The notes beneath the pieces are model-generated. The model worked only from the letters and a program-made list of their open reading frames with translations, did not search any database and was not told where the DNA came from. From Streptomyces nanshensis (GTDB lineage Bacteria; Actinomycetota; Actinomycetes; Streptomycetales; Streptomycetaceae), in NCBI RefSeq assembly GCF_001751255.1, contig NZ_LJGW01000325.1:4389-41348 (forward strand): a stretch of DNA of 36,960 nucleotides, in the 5' to 3' direction. The translations under genes were made by a program, and so were the position numbers. Position 1 is the first letter of the stretch. Every line of letters starts with the position of its first letter. Positions 16,292-25,000 of the stretch are shown in pieces.

Positions 16292-17182
16292 ATGAGCAAC
16301 GCACTGACGTCCCTGGTCGACCTGCTCGATCTGGAGCGGGTCGAACAGGACATCTACCGTGGGGACAGCCGCGCGGCCGTCGTCCCCCGGGTCTTCGGCG
16401 GACAGGTGGCCGCGCAGGCGCTGGTGGCTGCCTGCCGTACGGTGCCCGAAGGGCGCCTTCCGCACTCGCTGCACGCGTACTTCCTGCGCCCCGGCGACCC
16501 CGGAGCACCGATCGTCTACACGGTCGACCGGATCCGCGACGGACGGTCCTTCACCACCCGCCGCGTCGTCGCCGTCCAGCACGGGCAGCCGATCTTCCAC
16601 CTCTCGACCTCCTGCCAGACCTTCGAGGAGGGGCTCGAACACCAGGTGCCCATGCCGGAGGCGCCCGATCCCGGAACGCTGCCGACGGCCGAGGACATGA
16701 TGCCCCGGTACGCGGAGCTCTTCCGCGATCCGGAGATGCCGCGGCGGCTGATGAAGGCACGCGAGGCCGTCGATCTGCGGTATGTGCGCGAGCCGCCGTT
16801 CGCCAGCGCGGGGCAGCCGCGTGAGCCGCGCTCGCAGGTCTGGTTCCGTACGAACGGCAAGCTGGACGGGCCACTTGACGATCCGGTGATGCATGTCTGC
16901 CTCGCCACGTACGTCTCCGACATGACGCTGCTCGACTCCGTGCTGCTGGCGCACGGGCGGGGCGGCTGGGCGGTCGGGGACGTGGTGGGCGCGAGCCTGG
17001 ACCACGCGCTCTGGTTCCACCGGCCGTTCCGTGCGGACGAGTGGCTGCTCTACGACCAGAACAGCCCGACCGCGCAGGGCGGTCGGGGTCTGGGCCACGG
17101 GCAGATCTTCACCCGGGACGGGCGGCTGGTGATGTCGGTGATCCAGGAGGGCATTGTGCGGGTGCCGCGCGGACAGCGCTGA
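16292..17182 (+). CDS. tesB: Acyl-CoA thioesterase II (TesB-like)
   Basis: Hydrolyses acyl-CoA to free acid and CoA in the cytoplasm. 296 residues forming two hot-dog folds. Seen: FGGQVAAQALVAA in the first half, and in the second ASLDHALWFHRPF (catalytic Asp), NSPTAQGGRG (Thr) and VIQEGIVR (Gln), which match the Asp-Thr-Gln triad of E. coli TesB. A -10-like CACAAT (16279-16284) lies 7 nt before the ATG and there is no ribosome site, so it is probably leaderless. The context of acyl-CoA dehydrogenases suggests relief of acyl-CoA build-up. It is convergent with the erm gene 50 bases away. Confidence 0.93.
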   Translation: MSNALTSLVDLLDLERVEQDIYRGDSRAAVVPRVFGGQVAAQALVAACRTVPEGRLPHSLHAYFLRPGDPGAPIVYTVDRIRDGRSFTTRRVVAVQHGQPIFHLSTSCQTFEEGLEHQVPMPEAPDPGTLPTAEDMMPRYAELFRDPEMPRRLMKAREAVDLRYVREPPFASAGQPREPRSQVWFRTNGKLDGPLDDPVMHVCLATYVSDMTLLDSVLLAHGRGGWAVGDVVGASLDHALWFHRPFRADEWLLYDQNSPTAQGGRGLGHGQIFTRDGRLVMSVIQEGIVRVPRGQR

Positions 17183-17231
17183 GCGCCGCCGCGCTGCCTC
17201 TCCCTTCAAGGGCCGTGCGCCGCGGGGGTGT

Positions 17232-18032
17232 TCACTCCGCGGCCAGCTCCCCGAACAGCACGAGCCACTGCTCCGGGCTCACCAGCCCGACGGGCGCGGA
17301 GGTGTCGGCGCCCGCGCGTGCGAAGGCCGTACGGACGCGGGCCGCGCGGTAGCGGCGGGACAGTGTCGCGGCGAGGGAGCCGCCGACGCCGGTGAAGCCG
17401 AGGGCGACGAAGTCGCGGTAGGCGGGCATCAGTCGGGGCGGCAGCAGGGGAGGGGCGCGCCGTTCGATGCGCAGCACCGCGGAGTCGCTGCGCGGCACCG
17501 GTGTGAAAGACCGGCGGTCCACGCGCCCGATGCGGCGCCATGTGAACTCCGGCCAGGTGGAGACGGTCAGCAGCGGCCAACGCCGTGCCGCAGGCCGCTG
17601 CGTACCCGGGCGGTGCCCCCAGTCGCTGCCGGCCTTCGCCGCGTACTCGAACTGCGTGAGCAGCGTCGCCGAGGTCAACTGCGGCGCGGCGAGAGACCAG
17701 CGGACGATGTCGGTCGTACGGGAGTAGGGGATGTTCCCGACGACGGCGAACGGCTCGTGCGGCGGGTGCGCGCGGAGGAAGTCGCCCCGTACGAGGCGCA
17801 GTCCGGGCCGGTCGCCCAGGCGGCGGGCGAGCAGTGCGGCGAGGCGCGGATCGATCTCGTACGCGATGACACGGCGCCCGCCGGTGGCCAGCCGGCGGGT
17901 CAACGCGCCCTGTCCCGCGCCCGGTTCGACGACCAGGGCGTCGGGGGCGAGCGTTGCGGCGCGGACGATGCGGCGCACGGCGGCGTCGTCGTGGAGGAAG
18001 TTCTGAGAGAGCGTCTTGCGGCGGCGTGCCAC
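17232..18032 (-). CDS. Erm-type 23S rRNA (adenine-N6) methyltransferase
   Basis: Methylates A2058 of 23S rRNA with SAM, giving macrolide-lincosamide-streptogramin B resistance in this family. 266 residues from GTG 18032. Seen: N-terminal RRRKTLSQNFLHD, SAM motif I VVEPGAGQGALTRRL (about 34-48), the acidic YEIDPRLA, and the catalytic motif VVGNIPYSRTTDIVRW near residue 100. The C-terminal helical domain includes FVALGFTGVGGSL. It resembles the actinomycete Erm group rather than housekeeping KsgA, because of the GNIPYS motif and start. GTG 18032 has GAGGA 6 nt upstream, within a hairpin; an in-frame ATG at 18101 would add 23 residues. It lies on the same strand as the CRISPR array and seems inserted into an otherwise conserved region. 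Confidence 0.9.
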   Translation of the reverse strand: MARRRKTLSQNFLHDDAAVRRIVRAATLAPDALVVEPGAGQGALTRRLATGGRRVIAYEIDPRLAALLARRLGDRPGLRLVRGDFLRAHPPHEPFAVVGNIPYSRTTDIVRWSLAAPQLTSATLLTQFEYAAKAGSDWGHRPGTQRPAARRWPLLTVSTWPEFTWRRIGRVDRRSFTPVPRSDSAVLRIERRAPPLLPPRLMPAYRDFVALGFTGVGGSLAATLSRRYRAARVRTAFARAGADTSAPVGLVSPEQWLVLFGELAAE

Positions 18033-18463
18033 GGTGAGTCCTCGGGTGTGCGAGGACAGGCACGGCGGCGCGCGGGCGTGCGAGAGGCGTACGGCGATCA
18101 TGCGTCCGCCCCCGCGGCTGCCCGTGTCGGTGACGCGGGCGACGCGGGTGATGCGGGCGGCGGGAGCCGGGCGCCGTACGGCAGTTGCGCGGCAGTCATG
18201 CGGCACACGTCATGCGGCACCGGTCGTCGGTACCAGCCATGCGGCAGCAGAGTCGTACGGCACGGGTCGCCGGGCCTGTCCGGTCGAATGGGACACCGGC
18301 GGCCCTGGGCACACGCGAGGACGTGCGGCGGAGGCGGCAGCCGTACGGGACGGATCACCGGGCAGGCGTGAACACCGGCGGACGGGCGTAAGCACCGGCG
18401 GACAGGCCGGAGTTGCGGACGCCGGCCGGGAGCCGGAGAAGCCGTCGGCGGAAGAGGTGCGCC
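18033..18463 (-). other. Leader/upstream region of erm
   Basis: 430 bases without a firm gene. Besides the hairpin at 18038-18057, one leader-like reading codes 32 residues (ATG at 18196, ending ...AAAGADA) and its stop (18098-18100) overlaps, as ATGA, an in-frame ATG (18101) of the erm frame. A direct repeat GTCATGCGGCAC occurs at 18195-18206 and 18209-18220, with a partial copy CATGCGGCA at 18238-18246. CACCGGCGGAC is also repeated around 18370-18402. This layout would suit inducible control, but no leader peptide can be proven. Confidence 0.45.
18038..18057 (-). promoter_or_regulatory. Hairpin sequestering the erm ribosome-binding site
   Basis: In the transcript, GUCCUCG is followed by a 6-base loop CACACC and the exact complement CGAGGAC, then UCACC and the GUG start. 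The GAGGA ribosome site lies inside the 3' arm, so a closed hairpin would block translation. Confidence 0.6.
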
Positions 18464-18592
18464 TCAGACGTCCTGGAGGGCCAGGGCCTTGCCCCGACCG
18501 CGCGGGCGGACGACGAGCTGGGGCGAATCCCAGCCGGTGCCCCGCGCGTCGGCGCGCACACCGTTGATGATCGCCTGGATGGTCACGGACAT
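18464..18592 (-). CDS. Putative 42-residue leaderless protein
   Basis: Short frame that begins with MSVTIQAIINGVRADARG and ends with ALALQDV. Thirty-nine of 42 codons end in G or C, as expected of a real streptomycete gene. A -35 TTGCCG (revcomp of 18624-18629), an 18-bp spacer and -10 TAGCGT (revcomp of 18600-18605) end 7 nt before the ATG, and there is no ribosome site, the same leaderless pattern as several neighbours. It lies between the CRISPR trailer end and erm, on the same strand. Function unknown; no domain recognised. It could be spurious, but base use and promoter agree. Confidence 0.5.
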   Translation of the reverse strand: MSVTIQAIINGVRADARGTGWDSPQLVVRPRGRGKALALQDV

Positions 18593-18599
18593 GGGCGGG

Positions 18600-18629
18600 A
18601 CGCTAGGCGGCGCGACGGGGGTGCGGCAA
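18600..18629 (-). promoter_or_regulatory. Promoter of the 42-residue ORF
   Basis: Read on the minus strand: TTGCCG, 18 bp, TAGCGT, then 7 nt to the ATG. Predicted start is at or next to the ATG. Confidence 0.4.
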
Positions 18630-18690
18630 TCGGTTTTCAGTGCCGCATCGCTCAAGCGCACCAGGGGACTTGAAGAGGACGCGGTGGCCA

Positions 18691-19024
18691 CCGCGAAGCC
18701 CCGCGGGTGCGGGGAGCACCCCTTCGGCTTCACCTTCGCCAAGGGGATCCCGGGACCATCCCCGCAGCCGCGGGGAGCACCGCAGGGACTGGGTGATGCC
18801 CTGTTTGGAGCTGGGACCATCCCCGCAGGCGCGGGGAGCACTACTACGGTTTTGTGCTGGGTGACCCGGAGGCGGGACCACCCCCGCGGACGCGGGGAGC
18901 ACCACGTCCCATCTCGGCAGTACACAGAGGTCGCGGGACCACCCCCGCGGACGCGGGGAGCACGGCGGAAGGTTCGGGTCGGTGTAGTAGATGTCGGGAC
19001 CACCCCCGCGGACGCGGGGAGCAC
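18691..19024 (-). CRISPR. Type I-E-like CRISPR array, 6 repeats and 5 spacers
   Basis: 29-bp repeats start at 18691, 18752, 18813, 18874, 18935 and 18996; each of the five spacers is exactly 32 bp, giving a strict 61-bp period. On the plus strand the repeat begins GGGACCACCCCCGCGG and ends CGCGGGGAGCAC; on the minus strand it begins GTGCTCCCCGCG, the form typical of type I-E repeats. The three rightmost repeats are identical, the two before them differ at three or four positions, and the leftmost (18691-18719) keeps only its right-hand part. The array is therefore probably transcribed leftward from a leader right of 19024, with the degenerate repeat at the old end. No cas gene lies in the window. 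Confidence 0.96.
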
Positions 19025-19274
19025 GCTCGGCGACCTGCGGCTTTACCCAGCAACGTCCCCGCTCTTACCCACTTCTGCAGATTCGGACATAGCCCCCGTT
19101 TCCCTGAACCCTCGCGTCTCTCCGCCCGCAACAGCCCCCGAAACAACCGCACTTCACACCCGAAGCAACAGGACGTAGAGACAGCCGATCCGGAACCGCG
19201 AAGCTCACGGCGGTGTCACCACCACGACGGTTTTCCCGCCACCCACCACCGCTACCACCGTGGCTGCCCCTGCC
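19025..19274 (-). other. Candidate CRISPR leader
   Basis: 250 bases between the first repeat and the stop of the phosphatase-like gene. No gene is supported. On the minus strand TGGGTAA occurs twice within 60 nt of the first repeat, and a TATGTC -10-like hexamer is found at 19086-19091. Bases 19080-19180 are less G+C rich than the neighbours. Leader status is inferred from repeat decay direction. Confidence 0.5.
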
Positions 19275-20075
19275 TCACTCCGTACCCGGCTGTGCCGCCC
19301 CCAGGAGATAGGCCGTGAGGGGCTCGTAGAAGCGCGGATCGGTGACGTGGTCGTCCAGCGGGACCGTCACCGCGAGGGTGTTCTCGGACTCGCCGAGGAA
19401 GAGTGCCGGGTCGTTGCAGTCCGCGAACCCCACGGTGTGGATGCCCTGTTGGCCCGCGTAGCCGGCCCAGCCGTGGTCGGCGACGACGAGGTCCGGCGGG
19501 GCCTGGCCCGCACGCCGCAGTTGGTCCAGCACGGAGGCCATCGGCGCGGAAGAGTGGGTGTGCCACAGGGACGCGCCCCGTTCGAGCGCCGCCACGCCGC
19601 CGAACTGCACCACCACGCCCTCGTCCGTGTACGTGCCCAGCGGTACGCGGACGATGTCGCAGCCCGCCTCGTGCAGCGTCAGCGCCAGCGCCCCGTGCAT
19701 GTCGAGCAGCGCGCCCGGATGCCCCGTCGCGAAGAGCACCCGGCGGCGTCCCTCCGCCGCCTTGCGCAGCTCGGCCGCGGCACGGTCGAGGGCGCCGACG
19801 GTCAGCTCCGGGTCGATGGTGTCCTGGCCGGTGCGGTGGTCCGGGTCGTCGACGACGCCGCAGCGTTCGGCCATGACCGCCAGCACGTCCTGCTCGTCCT
19901 CCCAGCGGTCGCCGAGTTCGAGCCCGAGCCAGTAGTGGCGGTCCCCGTTGGCGAGCTTCCGGTAGTGGGAGAGGTTGTTCTCGCGGGGCGTGGCCACGTC
20001 ACCGGCGATACGGGTGCGTACGAGATGCTCGACCAGTTCGGGTCTGGACGGCGCGGGGGACGCGAATATGGGCAT
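19275..20075 (-). CDS. Phosphatase-like conserved protein
   Basis: 266 residues, soluble, no signal peptide. Conserved-looking blocks: GDVATPRENNLSHYRKLANGDRHYWLGLELGDRW, given here in parts as GDVATPRENNLSHY and GDRHYWLGLELGDRW, then RVLFATGHPGALLDMH, LWHTHSSAPM, VVADHGWAGYAGQ and DCNDPALFL. The several His/Asp motifs suggest a metal hydrolase. Streptomycete relatives are, from memory, annotated as phosphatases, but I cannot name a substrate. A -10-like GACAAT (revcomp of 20082-20087) lies 6 nt before the ATG and no ribosome site is present, so it is probably leaderless. Divergent from agmatinase across 195 bases. Confidence 0.75.
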   Translation of the reverse strand: MPIFASPAPSRPELVEHLVRTRIAGDVATPRENNLSHYRKLANGDRHYWLGLELGDRWEDEQDVLAVMAERCGVVDDPDHRTGQDTIDPELTVGALDRAAAELRKAAEGRRRVLFATGHPGALLDMHGALALTLHEAGCDIVRVPLGTYTDEGVVVQFGGVAALERGASLWHTHSSAPMASVLDQLRRAGQAPPDLVVADHGWAGYAGQQGIHTVGFADCNDPALFLGESENTLAVTVPLDDHVTDPRFYEPLTAYLLGAAQPGTE

Positions 20076-20257
20076 GCGGCCATTGTCACCCCTCGGGCCA
20101 CGGCCCCGTCAGCGGCATCCGCGAGCGGCATCCCGTGAGTGCGGGCCGCACGGCGCGCGGCGGCAGCGCCCGACCGAAGGGCACACCTGTACGCGGCGGA
20201 CAAGTCGGCGGCGCCGCCTGCCGGTTCCGTCCAACGAAGGCCGCCGTCCGCGCCGTC

Positions 20258-20263
20258 TACCCT
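20258..20263 (+). promoter_or_regulatory. -10 element of the agmatinase gene
   Basis: TACCCT ends 7 nt before the ATG at 20271, with no ribosome site between. This predicts a leaderless mRNA. No convincing -35 is visible. Confidence 0.4.
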
Positions 20264-20270
20264 CGCGCCC

Positions 20271-21371
20271 ATGACGACAGGCGACCAGCACGGACAGTCC
20301 GAGCAGACCGCGAGCGAGCCCGTACACCGGCAGGGGCGGGAGCCCGTCGGGCCGGTGGACAGCTCGCGCGTACCGCGCTTCGCGGGCCCCGCGACGTTCG
20401 CGCGGCTGCCCCGTATCGAGGAGATCGAGGGGGCCGGCGGCGCCGCGGACGTCGCGGTCGTGGGCGTCCCGTTCGACACCGGTGTCTCCTACCGTCCCGG
20501 CGCGCGCTTCGGCGGCAACGCGATCCGTGAGGCGTCGCGGCTGCTGCGTCCGTACAACCCGGCGCAGGAGGCCGCGCCCTTCGCGCTCGCGCAGGTTGCC
20601 GACGCGGGCGACATCGCGGCCAATCCGTTCGACATCGGCGAGGCGGTGGAGACGGTGGAGGAGGCGGCCGACGGGCTGCTCGGCCGCGGCGCGCGGCTGA
20701 TGACGCTCGGCGGCGACCACACCATCGCCCTGCCGCTGCTGCGTTCCGTCGTACGCCGGCACGGTCCGGTCGCGCTGCTGCACTTCGACGCCCATCTGGA
20801 CACCTGGGACACCTACTTCGGCGCCGCGTACACGCACGGCACCCCGTTCCGGCGGGCGTTCGAGGAGGGACTGCTGGACACCTCCGCCGTCTCGCACGTC
20901 GGCACGCGCGGCCCGCTCTACGGACGCCGGGACCTGGACGAGGACGAGCGGATGGGCTTCGGCATCGTCACCGCCGCCGACGTGATGCGCCGCGGTGTGG
21001 ACGAGGTGACGGACCAGCTACGGCAGCGCGTGGGCGGGCGACCCCTCTACATCTCGGTGGACATCGACGTCCTGGACCCGGCGCACGCGCCGGGCACCGG
21101 CACACCCGAGGCGGGCGGCCTGACCTCGCGCGAACTGCTGGAGATCATCCGGGGGCTCGCGGACTGCCGGCTGGTCTCGGCGGACCTGGTGGAGGTGGCA
21201 CCGGCCTACGACCACGCGGAGATCACGTCGGTGGCCGCCTCGCACACCGCGTACGAGCTGACGACGGTGATGGCACGGCAGATCGCCGACAGCCGGGAGG
21301 ACGACAGCCGGGACGCCGAGACCCGGGAGGGTCGGGAGGGGCGGGAGGGCGAAGTCGGCGCCACGGGCTGA
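20271..21371 (+). CDS. speB: Agmatinase / ureohydrolase
   Basis: Hydrolyses agmatine (or a similar guanidino compound) to an amine and urea, using two Mn ions. 366 residues. Metal-binding motifs in order: [21 protein letters not shown], and [23 protein letters not shown] hydrophilic N-terminal arm of about 38 residues precedes the domain, and the last 25 residues are a charged repeat ([10 protein letters not shown]) not needed for the fold. The ATG at 20271 is chosen because a TACCCT -10 lies 7 nt upstream. Guanidinobutyrase or guanidinopropionase activity cannot be excluded from sequence. Confidence 0.9.
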   Translation: MTTGDQHGQSEQTASEPVHRQGREPVGPVDSSRVPRFAGPATFARLPRIEEIEGAGGAADVAVVGVPFDTGVSYRPGARFGGNAIREASRLLRPYNPAQEAAPFALAQVADAGDIAANPFDIGEAVETVEEAADGLLGRGARLMTLGGDHTIALPLLRSVVRRHGPVALLHFDAHLDTWDTYFGAAYTHGTPFRRAFEEGLLDTSAVSHVGTRGPLYGRRDLDEDERMGFGIVTAADVMRRGVDEVTDQLRQRVGGRPLYISVDIDVLDPAHAPGTGTPEAGGLTSRELLEIIRGLADCRLVSADLVEVAPAYDHAEITSVAASHTAYELTTVMARQIADSREDDSRDAETREGREGREGEVGATG

Positions 21372-21390
21372 CAGTTGGCGTGCCGTCCAT

Positions 21391-21456
21391 GCCCCGTTGT
21401 GCCCGTGCGCTGGGCGGAACCGGTCGCCCGGCGGTTCGAGAGACGCACAACGGGGC
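21391..21456 (+). terminator. Long-stem terminator after agmatinase
   Basis: GCCCCGTTGTGC (21391-21402) pairs perfectly with GCACAACGGGGC (21445-21456) and is followed by TGTTTT. The 42-nt loop holds an inner GGGCG/CGCCC hairpin. The U-run and position, 19 nt past the stop, fit an intrinsic terminator, which is unusual in this G+C-rich genome. Confidence 0.7.
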
Positions 21457-21477
21457 TGTTTTCCAGCCGTATTGGGG

Positions 21478-21507
21478 ACGGTGTGTATGCGCTTGCTCGC
21501 ACACCGT
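21478..21507. terminator. Second hairpin after agmatinase
   Basis: ACGGTGTG (21478-21485) and CACACCGT (21500-21507), loop 14 nt. Could be a back-up terminator. Confidence 0.35.
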
Positions 21508-21702
21508 GCCCACGAGGGAGATTCCGGACGGACGGAACATGGCTGGTGGAAGCGGTGCGTGTGATCGTACTCACAGACGGTAAGCGGTAACTGTCCGAAC
21601 GTGGTTTAATGCGGAACGTTACTCAATCTGGTCGGTGGATGTGCATCTGGTGAAAGTTCCCGACAGACTTCCCAGTGCGGTCCCGCGGGATGGGGACGAC
21701 AC

Positions 21703-21843
21703 ATGACGAGCGACAGCGCTGGCCCTGTGGGGGGTGCCACTTGCTGTACGCATTCCATGGACGTCCCCGCCGGGGCGGCCGGAGGGCCTCCGCTCTTCCG
21801 GTCGCCCCGGTGCTTCATCTTCCGCTCCGCTTCCCGCCGTTGA
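21703..21843 (+). CDS. Possible 46-residue Cys-containing small protein
   Basis: Open frame MTSDSAGPVGGATCCTHSMD... ending FRSASRR. About 78% of codons end in G or C, lower than the neighbours, and the ribosome site (GGGGAC, 5 nt away) is weak. An A+T-richer stretch at 21590-21660 upstream could hold a promoter. A Cys-Cys-x2-His arrangement is seen. No family is recognised; it may be a decayed or spurious reading. Confidence 0.25.
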   Translation: MTSDSAGPVGGATCCTHSMDVPAGAAGGPPLFRSPRCFIFRSASRR

Positions 21844-21884
21844 CCCGTCACGGATCCTCCCGCTCGGTCCCTTTCTCCTCCGCG

Positions 21885-21926
21885 CCCTTTCTTCCTCCTT
21901 CTCCTCCTTCTCCTCCTTCTTCCTCC
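21885..21926. repeat. 42-nt uninterrupted polypyrimidine tract
   Basis: All 42 bases on the plus strand are C or T, built mostly of repeated CTCCTCCTT units. Located about 160 nt before the ABC transporter start. Such tracts can form triplex DNA or cause slippage. Confidence 0.85.
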
Positions 21927-21977
21927 GTGTTCCGTCGTCCGCCTCACCGCGGCGTACGCCTCCCGTCCTTGCGACCT

Positions 21978-21995
21978 AGTCCCGAAGTCGGGACT
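21978..21995. promoter_or_regulatory. Dyad upstream of the ABC transporter gene
   Basis: AGTCCCGA-AG-TCGGGACT, a perfect 8-bp inverted repeat with a 2-base centre, about 90 nt before the transporter start. Likely an operator; the binding protein is unknown. Confidence 0.45.
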
Positions 21996-22084
21996 TCGTT
22001 GCCGATTGTTGCGGCGGGATGAAATCCCCGGTCCGGGACGTTGGAGCCTTCGGCAGCGCAGCGGGACGGAGAGCGAGGACACGG

Positions 22085-25000
22085 GTGACGACGGGTACGG
22101 GGACCGGCACACAGACTCCCGGCGGACGGCCGGACGGATCCGGCGGCACGGGCACGGGTACGTCCGCGGAGCCGGACGCACAGGACGCACCGGGCGCACG
22201 ACGCGAGCCGGGCGCCCCCGGGACTCCCGGCGGTCCGCCCGGCACGCCCCGTCCCGGAGGTGACGACTCCGCGCGCCGCCCCGAGCGGGGCTGGGCGCGG
22301 CGGCTGACCGCGTACTGCTGGCGCTACCGTCGCGCCGTCGTACTCTCCGTCGGCGGCTCGCTCGCGGGCATGGGCGTCATGGCCCTCGTACCGCTGCTCA
22401 CCAAGGTGATCATCGACGACGTGGTCGTGGGGAACGGGGGCGGCCTCGCCCTGTGGATCGGCCTGTTGCTGCTCGCCGCCGCGGCCGTCTACGTGCTCAC
22501 CTACATCCGCCGCTACTACGGCGGCCGGCTCGCCCTCGACGTCCAGCACGATCTGCGGACGGAGATGTACCGGGCGATCATCCGCCTCGACGGGCGCAGC
22601 CAGGACGAGCTGTCCACGGGTCAGGTCGTCGGGCGCGGTACGAGCGATCTCCAGCTCGTGCAGAGCCTGTTGTTCATGCTGCCGATGATGATCGGCAACG
22701 TGCTGCTCTTCGCCGTCGCGCTCGTCGTGATGCTCGTGCTCTCCCCGCTGCTCACGCTCGTCTCGCTCGCCGTCTTCCCCGCGCTGTGGTGGATCGCCAA
22801 CCTCAGCCGCACGCGTCTCTTCCCGGCCACCTGGTACGCGCAGCAGCAGGCCGGATCCGTGGCCTCGGTGGTGGACGGGGCCGTGACCGGCGTACGGGTC
22901 GTGAAGGGCTTCGGGCAGGAGGAGCAGGAGAAGCGGAAGCTGCGCGACATCAGCCGTGAGCTGTTCGCGGCGCGGCTGCGCACCGTACGGCTCAACTCGC
23001 GCTACACGCCCGCCCTGCAGAGCGTGCCGTCGCTGGGACAGGTCGGGATGCTGGCGCTCGGCGGCTGGATGGCCACGCGCGGGGAGATCACGCTCGGCAC
23101 GTTCGTCGCCTTCTCCACCTATCTCGCGCAGCTCGTGGGGCCCGTGCGGATGCTCGCGATGATGCTGACGGTGGGGCAGCAGGCGCGCGCGGGCGTCGAG
23201 CGGGTCTACGAACTCATCGACACCGAGCCGCAGATGAACGAGCGGCCCGACGCGCGCGAACTGCCGGCCGACGCCGAGGCGTCCGTCGAGTTCGACGACG
23301 TGGGCTTCGGCTACGAGCGGCTGGACGAGACGGAGCTTCCGGACGGGGCGGTAGCGGACGCGGACGGGGAGCCGGACGGCGCCGGCACCGGCGCCGGAAG
23401 GCGCACCGGCAGGGTCCTGGACGGGTTCCGGCTGCGCGTGGAGCCCGGCGAGACCGTGGCCGTCGTCGGCTCCAGCGGCAGCGGCAAGTCCACGCTCGCG
23501 ATGCTGCTGCCGCGCTACTACGACGTGACGAGCGGCGCCGTACGCGTCGGCGGGCACGACGTACGCGATCTGACGATCTCCTCGCTGCGCTCCGCGATCG
23601 GGCTCGTACCGGAGAACAGCTTCCTCTTCTCCGAGACCATCCGGGAGAACATCGCCTACGGCGCCCCCGACGCGAGCGAGGAGCAGATCCGCGCCGCCGC
23701 CCGCGTCGCACAGGCCGACGGCTTCATCGCCGAACTGCCCGACGGCTACGACACGATGGTCGGCGAACAGGGCTTGACCCTCTCCGGCGGCCAGCGCCAG
23801 CGCATCGCGCTCGCCCGCGCCGTCCTCACCGATCCGCGGCTGCTGCTCCTGGACGACGCGACCTCCGCGGTCGACGCCCATGTCGAGTACGAGATCCACG
23901 AGGCGCTGCGTAGCGTGATGGCGGGCCGTACGACGCTGCTCATCGCACACCGGCAGTCCACGCTCGCGCTCGCCGACCGGATCGCCGTACTGGACCGGGG
24001 ACGTCTGGCCGACGTCGGGACGCACGAGGAGCTGACGGAGCGCTGCGCTCTCTACCGGCGGCTGTTGACCGACCCGGACGAGCTGGGCGAGGTCGACCGG
24101 GACCCGGCAGGCCGAGTGCACGGCGGGGCGGCGGTCGTCGCGTGTACGGACACCTCCCGTACGGACACAGCCGAGGTGACGGCCGATGTCCCGGCCGCGA
24201 TCACGGCGGCGACCCCGACCCCGACCCCGACTCCGACCGCGCCCGCGTCAGCGGACGGTGTGACGCCCGAAGGCGGCGTCACCCCCGAGCTGTGGGTGCG
24301 CGAGGACGGCGACTCCTCCGGATCCGGCCCCGGCGCCGCCGGCCGCGCCGACCTCGCCGGCGCCCAGGCCGGACGCGCGGGAGGCTTCGCCGCCGAGCTG
24401 GCGTCCATGCCCGGCAGCCCCGAACTCCTCGCCCGCGTGGCCGCGTTGCCGCCCGCCGAGGACGTACCGGAGGTGGACGAGGAGCGCGCCGAGCGCCCTG
24501 AGAAGTCCTACGGTCTGCGGCGTCTGCTGCACGGCTTCGGCCTGGCGCTCACCGTGGCCCTGTTCTTCGCCGCCCTCGACGCGGCGTGCGGGCTCGCTCT
24601 GCCCGTACTGATCCGGGACGGCATCGACGACGGTGTGCAGAAGGCGGCGCTCGGCGCGGTCTGGACGGCCTCTGCGGTCGCGCTCGTCGTGGTCGCGGGC
24701 CAGTGGGCGGCGCAGTACGCGTCGATGCGGCTGACGGGCCGCACCGGCGAACGGGTGCTGTACGCGCTGCGCGTGAAGATCTTCGCGCAGCTCCAGCGCC
24801 TCGGACTCGACTACTACGAGCGGCACTTGGCCGGTGCGGTCATGACGCGGATGACCACCGACGTGGACGCGCTGTCGACGTTCCTGCAGACGGGCCTGGT
24901 GACGGCCGTCGTCTCCGTCTTCACCTTCCTGGGCATCCTCGTCGCGCTGTTCGTGCTCGATCTGCAGCTCGCCCTGGTGGTCTTCGCGACGCTGCCGGTG

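Noticed and set aside
18593..19024. Open frame through the CRISPR repeats
   Set aside because: The repeated peptide (such as PRVRGGGP) is produced by the DNA repeats; only the last 42 codons below 18592 look coding.
21391..21456. tRNA-like fold (7-bp terminal stem, GGTTCGA)
   Set aside because: No pairing T-arm or valid anticodon stem/loop geometry; fits a long-stem terminator better.
21539..21583. 14-codon ORF before the exporter leader
   Set aside because: Too short and with no well-placed ribosome site or sign of conservation.
21944..24121. 725-codon open frame on the minus strand
   Set aside because: Antisense to the ABC exporter gene.
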